A DNA stretch of 64,000 nucleotides from Marinobacterium rhizophilum DSM 18822 (GCF_000378045.1 NZ_KB899093.1:239830-303829); one strand, 5' to 3'. Shown: positions 34,326 through 43,613, counted from the first letter of the stretch. The notes: generated from the letters alone by a model not told the origin. A program made the numbers and translations.

Positions 34326-35117
34326 ATGGCAAAGGCCAGCGTTGCCGTGCATAAACTCACGTCCTGTTCGGGCTGCCAGTCGGTGATCCTGAATATGGGG
34401 GACAATCTGCTGAAGCTGATCGAGCTGGTGGATATTCGGCATTTTATCGAGGCGGGGGTGAATGCCCCCGACGCGCAGGTCGATGTTGCTTTCGTCGAGG
34501 GCAGTATCAGTACGCACGAGGACGAAGAGCGCATCAAGCGGGTGCGCGAACAGTCGCGTTTCGTGGTGGCCATCGGCGCCTGTGCCTGCAGCGGGGGCGT
34601 GCAGGCGCTGCGCAATGTAAAAGACTCGGCGCACTGGGCAAGTGCCGTCTATGCCGACCCCGGCTATCTCGATTCTCTGGCGGACTCCAGCCCCGTGGCA
34701 GAGCTGATCAAGGTGGATCTGGAACTCTGGGGCTGTCCGATCAGCGAGCGCCAGCTGATCGCCGCTATTCGGGCCCTGCTGCACGGCGTTGCGCCGGTGC
34801 TGCCAACCGAGAAAGTCTGCCAGGAATGCAAGCGCGCGGGCCAGGTCTGCGTTCTGGTCAGTCAGGCATCGCCTTGCATGGGGCCGGTGACGCGGGCCGG
34901 TTGCGGCGCCCTTTGCCCGTCCTTCGGTGCACCCTGCTATACCTGCTTCGGGCCATCCGAGCAGCCCAATTGCGATGCGCTCGGTGAACGCCTTGTCGGC
35001 CTGGGTATTCCCGCCCAGCAGGTGGCCGAGCGCTTTGTCTCGATCAGTGCCGGAGCGAAACCGTTTCAGCGTGCCTGGGCACGCTGGCGAATTCCCGTTA
35101 AAGAGCTGGAACCATGA
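34326..35117 (+). CDS. hydD: Group 3b hydrogenase small subunit (delta)
   Basis: A 263-aa protein with the proximal-cluster motif TSCSGCQSVIL at the N-terminus and IGACACSGG next, then Cys-rich LPTEKVCQECKRAG and GCGALCPSFGAPCYTCFG for further clusters. It relays electrons from the active site. The stop overlaps the hydA ATG by 4 bp. It lacks a Tat signal, consistent with a cytoplasmic enzyme. Confidence 0.92.
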   Translation: MAKASVAVHKLTSCSGCQSVILNMGDNLLKLIELVDIRHFIEAGVNAPDAQVDVAFVEGSISTHEDEERIKRVREQSRFVVAIGACACSGGVQALRNVKDSAHWASAVYADPGYLDSLADSSPVAELIKVDLELWGCPISERQLIAAIRALLHGVAPVLPTEKVCQECKRAGQVCVLVSQASPCMGPVTRAGCGALCPSFGAPCYTCFGPSEQPNCDALGERLVGLGIPAQQVAERFVSISAGAKPFQRAWARWRIPVKELEP

Positions 35118-36409
35118 CCGATCCCCGCAATATACGCCTGCGCGTCCCCGTGATTACCCGGCTCGAAGGCGAGGGCGCGCTGGAGCTTTATTGCCGTGGC
35201 AACAGGCTCGAGCGGGCGGTATTGCGGATCTTTGAGCCACCGCGCTTTTTCGAGAAATTTTTGGAGGGCAAGCATTACAGCGAGCAGCCGATTATCGCCT
35301 CACGCATTTGCGGTATCTGTCCGATCGCCTATCAGATGACCGGTGTACGGGCGATTGAGCATGCGCTGGGTCTTGAGCCGGGTGACTGGATCAGTCGCAT
35401 GCGACGTATGCTGCAGTGCGGTGAGTGGCTGCAGAGCCATGCCCTGCACATTCACTTCCTGGCGTTGCCGGACTTTCTCGGTTTTACGCATATGATGGAT
35501 CTGGCCAAGTCCCATCCCGAAGCCGTGCGCCGCGGACTGCGGCTACAGGCACTGGGCAATGATCTGATCAGCCTCAGTGGCGCCCGCTCGGTGCATCCGG
35601 TGGGGCTCAAGGTCGGTGGCTTTCATCGGGCGCCGGCGCCCGAGCAGGTGGCCCTGTTGCAACCGCGCCTGCAGCAGGCTGAAGAGGATGCCAAGGCGCT
35701 GGTGCGCTGGACGGCGAGCCTGGAACTGCCAGAAAGTCATCAGGCGTTCACCAGCGTCGCGCTGCACCACGAGCCCGATTACGCCATGAATGAAGGGCGG
35801 GTGCGCAGCGATCAGGGGCTGGATATTGCCGCCGCGGACTATCCGCAGCATTTTCGTGAACACCAGGAGCCGCATTCCACCGCGCTCTATTCGTTGCTGA
35901 ACGGCGAGCCCTACCTGGTGGGTCCGCTGGCGCGCATGAACCTTAACTTTGAGCAGTTGCCGCTCAAGGTACGTGAGCTGGCGGCGGAGTGTGGCATCCG
36001 TTTTCCCAGCGATAATATTTATCACAGCATTCGTGCACGCGCGCTGGAGTGCTATTTCACGATACTCGAAGCAAGGCGACTGCTGACCGACTACCAGCCA
36101 CAGCCTGCATCTGTGCCGGATGTTCCCCGGGACGGCTGGGGCGCGCACTGCACCGAAGCACCGCGTGGCTTGATCTATCATCACTATCGCATCGACGACG
36201 CAGGTTTCATCCGATCGGCCTGCATTATCCCGCCAACCAGTCAGAACCAGGCGCGCATCGAAGCCGACCTGTACCACGGCCTGAGCCATTTCGGTCTTGA
36301 ACACAGTGACGAGGAGTTGCAGTTCTTTGCCGAACGGCTGATCCGCAACTATGACCCCTGCATCTCCTGTTCGGTGCATTTTCTGGATTTGCGCGTTCAC
36401 CGTTCTTAG
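35114..36409 (+). CDS. hydA: Group 3b hydrogenase large subunit (alpha, NiFe)
   Basis: A 431-aa catalytic subunit. Both nickel-ligand motifs are intact: SRICGICPIAYQMTG near residue 60 and NYDPCISCSVH at the C-terminus. The tail after the last His is FLDLRVHRS, the expected substrate of the adjacent protease. It oxidises H2 or makes it from NAD(P)H in the cytoplasm. The four-subunit order fits the cytoplasmic bidirectional 3b enzymes of marine and anaerobic bacteria. The gene ends the operon. Confidence 0.93.
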   Translation: MTDPRNIRLRVPVITRLEGEGALELYCRGNRLERAVLRIFEPPRFFEKFLEGKHYSEQPIIASRICGICPIAYQMTGVRAIEHALGLEPGDWISRMRRMLQCGEWLQSHALHIHFLALPDFLGFTHMMDLAKSHPEAVRRGLRLQALGNDLISLSGARSVHPVGLKVGGFHRAPAPEQVALLQPRLQQAEEDAKALVRWTASLELPESHQAFTSVALHHEPDYAMNEGRVRSDQGLDIAAADYPQHFREHQEPHSTALYSLLNGEPYLVGPLARMNLNFEQLPLKVRELAAECGIRFPSDNIYHSIRARALECYFTILEARRLLTDYQPQPASVPDVPRDGWGAHCTEAPRGLIYHHYRIDDAGFIRSACIIPPTSQNQARIEADLYHGLSHFGLEHSDEELQFFAERLIRNYDPCISCSVHFLDLRVHRS

Positions 36410-36555
36410 GTTCTTGAGCCCTTGTTAATTACGGCGATGTCACCGCTTCTCGTTCGGCTGCCGTTCAGCGATGCAGTGCTGTAGTGGGCCCTGTTTCTGA
36501 TGCTCGGTATTGTCAAAAAATCCCCGTTTTCCCCTAATTATCGGAAGTTGATCAA

Positions 36556-37359
36556 ATGCAGTGGTTTAACTGGCCCATTCTGGCGGCTGTGATAATGCTG
36601 GTCGTGGTTGTATGGATAGTGCGGCGGCGCCGCAGCGCGGCACTGGATGATGCCGCGGTGGCGTATGAGCTTGGCGAGCGTTTGCTAAGCGAAGAACAGA
36701 GTCGTTTTCTGGATGTGCTGGAGCAGGCCGTCGGTAGCGACCATCGCGTACTGGCCCTTGTACCCGTGGCCAATGTGGTGACGGTGGACGAAGCACTGCA
36801 CGGCAGCGCACTGGCCGTTGCAACGGACCGGTTGATGGGGCGGCAGTTCAGCTTTCTGGTCTGTACCCGCGCAGCCCTTGCGCCCGTGTGTGCCGTGGAG
36901 CTGGACGAGGCTGCGCCGCGCCGCGCCAAAATGGCACGCCGCGATCTGCAGCTGGATGCGATTTGCGAGCAGGCGGGCTTGCCGCTGCTGCGGGTGCCTG
37001 CACAGGGGAAATATCAGGTAGCGGATATTGGCCTGCAGTTCGATGCATTGTTTGAGCCGCCGGTACCGTCACTGGATAGCCGCGAACCCGATGTCGAATC
37101 GCTGTTTTCCCAAGGCTTGTCGCTGTCGGCGCGCACTGACAGCAACGCGGCAGACGGCATCGATACGCACGCTGCAGCGGTGATGGAGTGTCCGCGCTGT
37201 GCAGCGCCGATGGTGCTGCAGCGGGCGCCGAAGGGGGCTGCACCGGACAAGGCGTACTGGGCCTGCAGTCTGGCGCCCAGTTGCCGTCAACGCATGCCAC
37301 TGCAGGAACGACGAAACGACGCTGAAGTGAGTCAGCGACTGGACGGGCTGGTTCCCTAG
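36556..37359 (+). CDS. Membrane-anchored DUF2726 protein with C-terminal zinc ribbon
   Basis: A 267-aa protein. One N-terminal membrane helix (WFNWPILAAVIMLVVVVWIV) precedes a DUF2726 domain (residues about 45-165, with FLDVLEQAVGSDHRVLALVP and QLDAICEQAGLPLLRVP), then a linker and a topoisomerase-type zinc ribbon with MECPRCAAPM and WACSLAPSCRQR. DUF2726 belongs to a nuclease-like fold, but catalytic residues are not evident to me. Function unknown. It stands apart from the hydrogenase operon by 146 bp. Confidence 0.82.
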   Translation: MQWFNWPILAAVIMLVVVVWIVRRRRSAALDDAAVAYELGERLLSEEQSRFLDVLEQAVGSDHRVLALVPVANVVTVDEALHGSALAVATDRLMGRQFSFLVCTRAALAPVCAVELDEAAPRRAKMARRDLQLDAICEQAGLPLLRVPAQGKYQVADIGLQFDALFEPPVPSLDSREPDVESLFSQGLSLSARTDSNAADGIDTHAAAVMECPRCAAPMVLQRAPKGAAPDKAYWACSLAPSCRQRMPLQERRNDAEVSQRLDGLVP

Positions 37360-37710
37360 AAAAAAGAGAGGGCAAAAAGGAGAGGGCGCGGGGCGGGCCT
37401 GCGCGGCTGCAGCGCCGCGCAACTGCGCCCGCGCAAGCGGCCGCGCCATAGCCAAGGGACGGCGTGTACAGTACAATTTGGCGCAGTTTCAACTGTATGT
37501 AAGGCCGGCTGTTTTTACCTGAAAAGAGAAAAAGGCTTGTAATCGTGCATTGATCGGGTTGGTGCTGTTGGGAATTGTAGTCAGGTGGTGTTTGTTTGGG
37601 GCGGCTGGGCAATAGCAGCGTTAGGGTTATTGGCAGGGTCCGGGTTTATGGAGCATCACTGACGCACCCTGAAATGCCATTAATATTTTCTCTGATTATC
37701 GAACCTAACG
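37360..37710. other. Intergenic region with purine repeat and GC-rich hairpin
   Basis: 351 bp without a gene. It starts with AAAAAAGAGAGGGCAAA, shared with the 15.4-kb repeats, directly behind a stop codon. A very GC-rich stem follows (37400-37421), then an ordinary segment that likely holds the promoter of the kinase gene. Confidence 0.55.
37400..37421. terminator. GC-rich hairpin TGCGCGGC/GCCGCGCA
   Basis: Perfect 8-bp stem at 37400-37407 and 37414-37421 with a 6-nt loop. No T tract follows. It probably ends or pauses transcription from the DUF2726 gene, in a Rho-dependent or structural way. Confidence 0.4.
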
Positions 37711-39162
37711 ATGAAAAAATACTTATTCTTGACGCTGCTTTTTCTGCAAAGCCAGACCCTTCATGCTGCCCTGACTACTCTGTTCAAAGACGATGACGGC
37801 AAGACCAACTGGCAATATGTGGCCAACTGGTCGAGTGGCATTCTGATTATTCTGCTCTCGATTGCCGTCATTTGCCTGTTTGTTATCTGGCGCCGGGTAC
37901 AGAAATCCAACCGGGCGCTCAAGGCCATTCGCAATAGCCTGGAGCAGCGGGTGCAGGAACGCACCGCCACGCTCGACGAATCAAATCGGCTGCTCAAGGA
38001 ATCCAACCAGTTGCTGGAGCGGGAAGTGGAGCAGCATGTGGTGACGTCGGAACTGCTGAAATCCTCCGAATCCTACATTCGCAACATTCTGACATCCATG
38101 CCGCTGATGCTGATCGGCCTCGACAAGCAGGGCCGGATTACGCAGTGGAACAGGAAAGCCGAGGATATCTCCGGTGTTGCCGCCCGCGATGCGCTGGATA
38201 AAAAACTGTGGGATGTATACCCGTCCATTACCGTTTCACCACGCCAGATCAGCCAGGCGATGGATAATAACGAGACCGTCAACTTCAAGCAGAGCCAGCC
38301 CGGCACCTACCATTTCGATATCACCATTTATCCGCTGCAGGATCACAGCGAGACCGGTGTCGTTATTCTGGTCGACGATGTGACCAAGCGGGTACTGGCG
38401 GAAAACATGCTGATCCACCACGACAAGATGTCGTCCATGGGCGAGCTCGCCTCCACCATGGCGCACGATATCAACAAGCCGCTGCAGGCCATTCTGTTTG
38501 ACCTCAGCAGTTTCCAGAGCCTGCTAAACCAGGGCAACGGGACGGAACCGGGGCTGGGGCGCGAACTCGACAAATTCGGTGCGCTGCTGGCCGATGCGTC
38601 CGAAAAGGGCCAGCATGTCGAGTCGATTATCAATAACCTGCTGTCATTCGCCCGTGGCCGGAACGAAGTCAGTCAGCTGGCACACCTGCCGGATATCATG
38701 GAACACACGCTGGAGCTTGCGAACGACGTACTGAGTGCGCCATCCCAGCTGCGTTTTCGGGATATCCGCATCGAAAAGCACTATGAAACGGACCTGCCCA
38801 TGGTGTCCTGCTATGTCACCGAACTGCAGCAGGTCTTTTTGAGCCTGTTCCGCCATGCGTGCAATGCCCTGGGCAGGGCCGAGGCGGCGAACCATGAGCC
38901 GCGCATCAGCATTGAGCTCAGCACCCAGTATGATTCACTCTGGATCCGCATTAATCACAACGGTGCGGTGCTTACCAGCGATGAGCAGATGCACCTGTTC
39001 GAGCCCTTTTTCAGCGACCAGGCACCGGATCAGACCTTCGATGCCGGCAAGCGCCTGTCGTTCTCCTACTTTGTCATTACCGAACAGCATCGGGGCCACA
39101 TGGCGGTAACATCCGACGCTGAAACCGGCACCACCTTTCATATCGAACTGAATCCTCAGTAA
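37711..39162 (+). CDS. PAS-domain histidine kinase with degenerate ATP-binding domain
   Basis: A 483-aa protein: signal-like N-terminus, a membrane helix at about 45-62, coiled coil to about 115, a PAS domain to about 235, a HisKA-like region with His252 in MAHDINKPLQ, and an HATPase-like domain. The HATPase lacks key residues: the invariant Asn of the N box is His382 (LFRHACNA), the G1 box Asp is His416 and its second Gly is Val420 (INHNGAVL), and the G2 block reads DAGKRLS instead of GTGLGLS. It may be a pseudokinase. No response regulator gene is adjacent. Confidence 0.8.
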   Translation: MKKYLFLTLLFLQSQTLHAALTTLFKDDDGKTNWQYVANWSSGILIILLSIAVICLFVIWRRVQKSNRALKAIRNSLEQRVQERTATLDESNRLLKESNQLLEREVEQHVVTSELLKSSESYIRNILTSMPLMLIGLDKQGRITQWNRKAEDISGVAARDALDKKLWDVYPSITVSPRQISQAMDNNETVNFKQSQPGTYHFDITIYPLQDHSETGVVILVDDVTKRVLAENMLIHHDKMSSMGELASTMAHDINKPLQAILFDLSSFQSLLNQGNGTEPGLGRELDKFGALLADASEKGQHVESIINNLLSFARGRNEVSQLAHLPDIMEHTLELANDVLSAPSQLRFRDIRIEKHYETDLPMVSCYVTELQQVFLSLFRHACNALGRAEAANHEPRISIELSTQYDSLWIRINHNGAVLTSDEQMHLFEPFFSDQAPDQTFDAGKRLSFSYFVITEQHRGHMAVTSDAETGTTFHIELNPQ

Positions 39163-39419
39163 CGCCTCGCCTACGGCTCTGGTGCAGCTCAGCGCAGATT
39201 CCTGCTGACAGAGCGCCGGGGCCGATGCTTGTGTTCATGTTTCCTGTCAGCTCTCGATGTTCCGGGCGTTCCTGTGCGAAGCCCGGGGACTCCTGCCATT
39301 CGGCTGCGATTCAGCCAGAGTGTGCACAATGGCCCGCCGGTACGGTCATCAGGGAGCGCACACCAGTATCTGCATGCTTCGCTGATGGGCCGGCTTAGTC
39401 ATCCGCAAAGGAGAACAGC

Positions 39420-39965
39420 ATGGAACAGCTGGAGCAGAATGAAACTACTGGAATGGCGACAGGACGCAGAACTTTTCTCAAACAGGTACTGCTCGGGGGC
39501 GGCGTCAGCCTACTGACCGCTGTCCCGGGTGTCCGCCTGGCCAGGGCCGCGGGCGTCACCGAGGCGCTGCTGTTAAGCTGCATGGATTACCGGCTGATCG
39601 ACGACACCGAGCGCTATATGTTCGAGCGCGGGCTGCGTGATCGCTACGACCATGTTGTGCTCGCCGGTGCGTCGCTCGGGGCCGTGACCGAGGAATATCC
39701 GGCCTGGCGCGAAACCTTCTGGGAGCATCTGGAGATCTCGATACAGCTGCACGACATCAAGCGCGTGATCCTGATGGATCACCGCGATTGCGGCGCCTAC
39801 AAGGTCGTGCTGGGCACCGACCTCAGCAAAACCCCCGGATTCGAAACCGATACCCACGCCTTGCGGCTGACAAAGCTCAAAGGACAGATCAGCGAGCGCT
39901 ATCCGCAGCTTGCGGTGGAAACGCTGCTGATGGCGCTGGACGGCTCGGTCGAGTCCGTTGGCTGA
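39420..39965 (+). CDS. Tat-exported beta-carbonic-anhydrase-like protein
   Basis: A 181-aa protein. A twin-arginine signal (GRRTFLKQVLLGGGVSLL) is followed by a beta-carbonic-anhydrase core. The zinc motif Cys54-Met-Asp56-Tyr-Arg58 is followed by His121-Arg-Asp-Cys124. All ligands are present, but the domain is short compared with typical 200-230 aa enzymes, and the C-terminus ends soon after the motif region. It is probably periplasmic. Whether it hydrates CO2 is not known. Confidence 0.75.
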   Translation: MEQLEQNETTGMATGRRTFLKQVLLGGGVSLLTAVPGVRLARAAGVTEALLLSCMDYRLIDDTERYMFERGLRDRYDHVVLAGASLGAVTEEYPAWRETFWEHLEISIQLHDIKRVILMDHRDCGAYKVVLGTDLSKTPGFETDTHALRLTKLKGQISERYPQLAVETLLMALDGSVESVG

Positions 39966-39997
39966 AAACCGGTTATCAGGTATTGAGTCCGCGACGA

Positions 39998-40020
39998 TGC
40001 CGGCGGGATCGCCGCCGGCA
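39998..40020. terminator. Hairpin between convergent genes
   Basis: TGCCGGCGG and CCGCCGGCA form a perfect 9-bp stem (39998-40020). The flanks TTATCAGGT and ACCTGGTAA extend it imperfectly. A second stem, CGGGCATC/GATGCCCG, lies about 40 bp further on. They lie between the CA-like gene and the convergent glucosidase gene. Confidence 0.5.
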
Positions 40021-40094
40021 ACCTGGTAATCAGCCTTGCTTAAGCCGGCGCCTGACGGGCATCTCACCGATGCCCGCAGCCGGAGTGTCGGGAC

Positions 40095-41735
40095 TCAGCT
40101 CAGGATGGCAAAGGCCTCATAGGGCGCCAGATCGAGCACTGCGCCGATCTGCGCGCGAGCGCCATAGTTGCCAATGAGGGCCTGGCCCCTGACCTGCAGT
40201 CCCGGCGGGACGTCCAGTTGCAGTGGCGTGGAACCAACGTTGGCGACGACACTGAGGGTCTGTCCATCCAGATGGCGGCTATAGGCCAGGATCTGCGGAT
40301 GGGCTTCCAGCCAGGGGCGGTATTCGCCGTCGACGATCAGCGGCAGGTCCTTGCGCAGCTGAGCCAGGTGCCGGTAATGGGCATAGATGGACGCAGGGTC
40401 CCGGCGCGCCTGTTCGGCATTGATATCGGTGTAGTTCGGGTTGATATCGATCCAGGGTTCTCCAGTGGTAAAGCCGGCCCCGGGTGCATCAGACCATTGC
40501 ACCGGGGTGCGGGCATTGTCACGGCTGTTCTCGTTGGCGCCGGCGATGAAGTCTTCTGGCGCGACGCCGTCGGCAACCTGCAGACGATAGAAGTTCAGCG
40601 TTTCCACATCCTTGAACTGATCGATGTCAGTGAAGGCGGCATTGGTCATGCCGAACTCTTCGCCCTGGTAGATGTACGGCGTACCCTTCATCAGGTGCAG
40701 CACGGTGGCCAGCATCTTCGCCGATTCGACGCGGTAATGCGTGTCGTCGCCGTACTTCGAAACGGCGCGGGGCAGATCATGGTTGCCCCAGAACAGCGAG
40801 TTCCAGCCGTCCTGCGCCAGTGCGGACTGCCATTTGTTCAGGGTGCGTTTCAGGGCCACCAGGTCAAAGGGCCTGGGCTTCCATTTGCCCAGCTTTTCGT
40901 CCCACTGCTGGCTCACGTGCTCGAACTGGAACACCATCGAGAGCTCCCGGCTATCGCGACCCGAGTACAGCAGGGCATTTTCGGGGGTAGCGCTCCAGGC
41001 CTCGCCGACCGTCACGATGTCCCTTCCCGCGAGGGTTTCGCGGTGCATTTCCTGCAGGTACTCGTGCAAACGGGGACCGTCGGCCGTGATGCCGCGGTCG
41101 ATATCCTTGCCGATGAGATCGATCACGTCCATGCGAAAGCCACCGACACCGCGGTCCAGCCACCAGTTCATCATCCGCCAGATTTCGCTGCGTAGTGCAG
41201 GATTGTCCCAGTTCAGGTCCGGCTGCTTGCGGTCGAACAGGTGCAGGTAGTACTGGCCGGTGCTCGCGTCGAAGGTCCAGGCCGGGCCACCGAAGAACGA
41301 CTGCAGATCGTTGGGCGGGCCGCCATCCTCGGCCGGGTCCCGCCAGATGTAGAAGTCGCGCTTGTCCGCTTCGCGGGAGGCGCGGGACTCTATAAACCAG
41401 GGATGTTCGTCGGAGCTGTGGTTCACGACCAGATCCATGACGATACGGATGCCGCGCTGTCGGGCTTCGGCAAGCAGGCGGTCGAAGTCGTCCAGGGTGC
41501 CGAATTCGGGTGCGATATCCTGATAGTCGGAAATATCGTAGCCGTTGTCGGCCATGGGCGAGCGGTACACCGGCGACAGCCAGATGAAGCCTACGCCCAG
41601 CTCTGCGAGATAATCCAGTTTCGAGATGATGCCGGGAATATCGCCGATTCCGTCGCCGTTGCTGTCGCAGAAGCTGCGCGGGTAAATCTGGTACGCCGTG
41701 GCGCTTTTCCACCAGGGGGCTGTTGTTTCTGACAT
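40095..41735 (-). CDS. GH13 alpha-glucosidase (second copy)
   Basis: A 546-aa glycoside hydrolase of family 13, oligo-1,6-/alpha-glucosidase type. Conserved regions are DLVVNHSSDEHPWF, the nucleophile block GGFRMDVIDLIGK, the acid block VTVGEAWSATPE and FWGNHDLPRAVSKYG. It begins with WWKSATAYQIYPRSFCD and has no signal peptide, so it acts in the cytoplasm on imported alpha-glucosides. It is separated from the upstream copy by a terminator-like hairpin, so it may have its own promoter or rely on readthrough. Confidence 0.92.
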   Translation of the reverse strand: MSETTAPWWKSATAYQIYPRSFCDSNGDGIGDIPGIISKLDYLAELGVGFIWLSPVYRSPMADNGYDISDYQDIAPEFGTLDDFDRLLAEARQRGIRIVMDLVVNHSSDEHPWFIESRASREADKRDFYIWRDPAEDGGPPNDLQSFFGGPAWTFDASTGQYYLHLFDRKQPDLNWDNPALRSEIWRMMNWWLDRGVGGFRMDVIDLIGKDIDRGITADGPRLHEYLQEMHRETLAGRDIVTVGEAWSATPENALLYSGRDSRELSMVFQFEHVSQQWDEKLGKWKPRPFDLVALKRTLNKWQSALAQDGWNSLFWGNHDLPRAVSKYGDDTHYRVESAKMLATVLHLMKGTPYIYQGEEFGMTNAAFTDIDQFKDVETLNFYRLQVADGVAPEDFIAGANENSRDNARTPVQWSDAPGAGFTTGEPWIDINPNYTDINAEQARRDPASIYAHYRHLAQLRKDLPLIVDGEYRPWLEAHPQILAYSRHLDGQTLSVVANVGSTPLQLDVPPGLQVRGQALIGNYGARAQIGAVLDLAPYEAFAILS

Positions 41736-41868
41736 CGGGGTCTCCTGTGGAAGACAAGGGGCATTGTTGGCTGCCGTCTTGCAAGGTCAATATCTATGCC
41801 AGCCCGCCCGTGTTCCAGCCCGGCACGGCGGTAGCGAGCAGGGGCGGGATCGTTCGGGCAACAGGGCC

Positions 41869-41892
41869 AAAAAAGGCGGGCCTGGGCCCGCC
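41869..41892 (-). terminator. Rho-independent terminator behind the first glucosidase gene
   Basis: On the minus strand, GGCGGGCC/GGCCCGCC forms an 8-bp stem (41875-41892) followed by six T (41869-41874). It is 31 bp past the stop of the 41923-43512 gene. It would end the main operon or reduce expression of the last glucosidase gene. Confidence 0.75.
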
Positions 41893-41922
41893 GAACATGC
41901 CACATCAGGGCATTGGTGCCGT

Positions 41923-43512
41923 TCAGAGCCGCAGGATGGCGAAGCCGTTGCCCGTCAGCTGCAGGCTGCCATTGTCGAGGTTCGCGCCTTCACTGATTAG
42001 CATTGTTCCGCTGATGCTTTCGACCTGCTGCGTATCTGCACACAGGTTGAAGACGCAGCGGAACTCGCCGCCGCGCACAAACGACAGGATCGGCTCGTCG
42101 GTCGTGTCGAAGACGGTCGCGCCGGTTTGAAGGCTTGGGTTTTCACGCCGTACTCGCAGCATGCGGCGGTAGAATTCCAGCACCGAGCCCTCGACATCCA
42201 GCTGGGTATCGACGCTGCGCGAAGCCTGGCGCGCCTTCACCGGCAGCCAGGGCCTGGTCTCGCTGAAGCCGGCGTTCGGGGCGTCAGCGTTCCAGACCAT
42301 CGGGGTACGGCAGCCGTCGCGGCCCTTGTCCTCGGGCCAGAAGGTCAGGCCCTGGGGATCGGTCAGCTCCGTGTATTCAAGCTCGGTTTCGGTCTGCCCG
42401 ACTTCTTCGCCCTGGTACAGGCAGATCGATCCCTGCTGGCTCAGCAGCAGCGCACCGGCCTGCTTGGCCAGTGCATCCTGGCTGACGGCATGGGGCATCC
42501 AGCGGCTGACATGACGCACCACGTCGTGGTTGGAAAAGGCCCAGCACGGCCAGCCGTCCGGCGCGCCGGTGTAGAAATCCTCGATCTGCTTGCGAAAATG
42601 CGCCGCGCTGTAGTTGAAGCCGAGCATCTCGAACGAGTAGGCCATGTGCAGGCGGTTGCCGGTAGTGTATTCGCCCATCATCTCGATTGGGTGGTGGGAT
42701 TCGCCCACCTCGCCGACCAGGGTGCGGGCGTCGAACTCATCCAGCAGTGCGCGCATCTTCTGCAGGAACACCAGGTTCTCCGGCTGGTTCTTGGAGAACA
42801 GGTGGTATTGCATGTGGTACGGGTTCCAGTCCGGCTTGTCTTTCTTGCGGTAATCCGGCGGATCGCTGCGTAGCAGCGCATCGTGGAAATAGAAGTTCAC
42901 GGTATCGAGACGGAAGCCGTCCACACCGCGTTCCAGCCAGAAGCGCATGGTGCCCAGCAGCCACTCCTGCACCGCCGGGTTGTGGAAGTTCAGGTCCGGC
43001 TGCTCTTTCAGAAAGTTGTGCAGGTAATACTGCTGGCGACGTGGTTCCCACTGCCAGGCGCAGCCTCCGAAGATGGCCTGCCAGTTGTTCGGCGGGCTGC
43101 CATCATGCTGCGGGTCGGCCCAGACGTACCAGTCGGCCTTGGCATTGTCCCGGCTTGAGCGACTTTCTTGGAAGAACGGGTGCTGGTCACTGGAGTGCGA
43201 CAGCACCTGATCGATGATCACTTTCAGCCCCAGGTCGTGGGCCTGCTCGACCATGGCATCAAAGTCGGCCAGGGTGCCGAAGCTTGGATCGATGTCGGTG
43301 TAGTCGGACACGTCGTAGCCCATATCCGCCATCGGCGAGGTGAAGATCGGCGACAGCCAGATGGCGTCTACGCCGAGGTCCGCCAGATAGGGCAGGCGTT
43401 GCGTAATGCCATTGAGATCGCCAATGCCGTCGTGGTTACTGTCCTGGTAGGAGCGTGGATAGATCTGATAGGTGACGGATCCTTTCCACCAGTCGGCGTG
43501 TGCAGTGGCCAT
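41923..43512 (-). CDS. GH13 alpha-glucosidase (first copy)
   Basis: A 529-aa family 13 alpha-glucosidase. Landmarks are VIIDQVLSHSSDQHPFF, the nucleophile Asp in GVDGFRLDTVNFYFHD, the acid Glu in RTLVGEVGES, and CWAFSNHDVVRHVSRW. The HDVVR sequence fits the GH13_23 group of alpha-glucosidases. No signal peptide is present. It is clearly different from the second copy, so the pair is not a recent duplication and may differ in linkage preference. Confidence 0.92.
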   Translation of the reverse strand: MATAHADWWKGSVTYQIYPRSYQDSNHDGIGDLNGITQRLPYLADLGVDAIWLSPIFTSPMADMGYDVSDYTDIDPSFGTLADFDAMVEQAHDLGLKVIIDQVLSHSSDQHPFFQESRSSRDNAKADWYVWADPQHDGSPPNNWQAIFGGCAWQWEPRRQQYYLHNFLKEQPDLNFHNPAVQEWLLGTMRFWLERGVDGFRLDTVNFYFHDALLRSDPPDYRKKDKPDWNPYHMQYHLFSKNQPENLVFLQKMRALLDEFDARTLVGEVGESHHPIEMMGEYTTGNRLHMAYSFEMLGFNYSAAHFRKQIEDFYTGAPDGWPCWAFSNHDVVRHVSRWMPHAVSQDALAKQAGALLLSQQGSICLYQGEEVGQTETELEYTELTDPQGLTFWPEDKGRDGCRTPMVWNADAPNAGFSETRPWLPVKARQASRSVDTQLDVEGSVLEFYRRMLRVRRENPSLQTGATVFDTTDEPILSFVRGGEFRCVFNLCADTQQVESISGTMLISEGANLDNGSLQLTGNGFAILRL

Positions 43513-43613
43513 GAGAAAACTCCAAGTATGAGTGTGGTAAATGTTTAATGCCCCCCGGGGAAACGGTCGATACCGCTTCCCGGGTGGAATTCTGCTTCGG
43601 TTACCGTCGGGTC

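Noticed and set aside
34326..36409. Complex I-like or group 4 membrane hydrogenase
   Set aside because: No membrane subunits nearby; the FAD and 2x4Fe-4S subunits and gene order fit a soluble group 3b enzyme.
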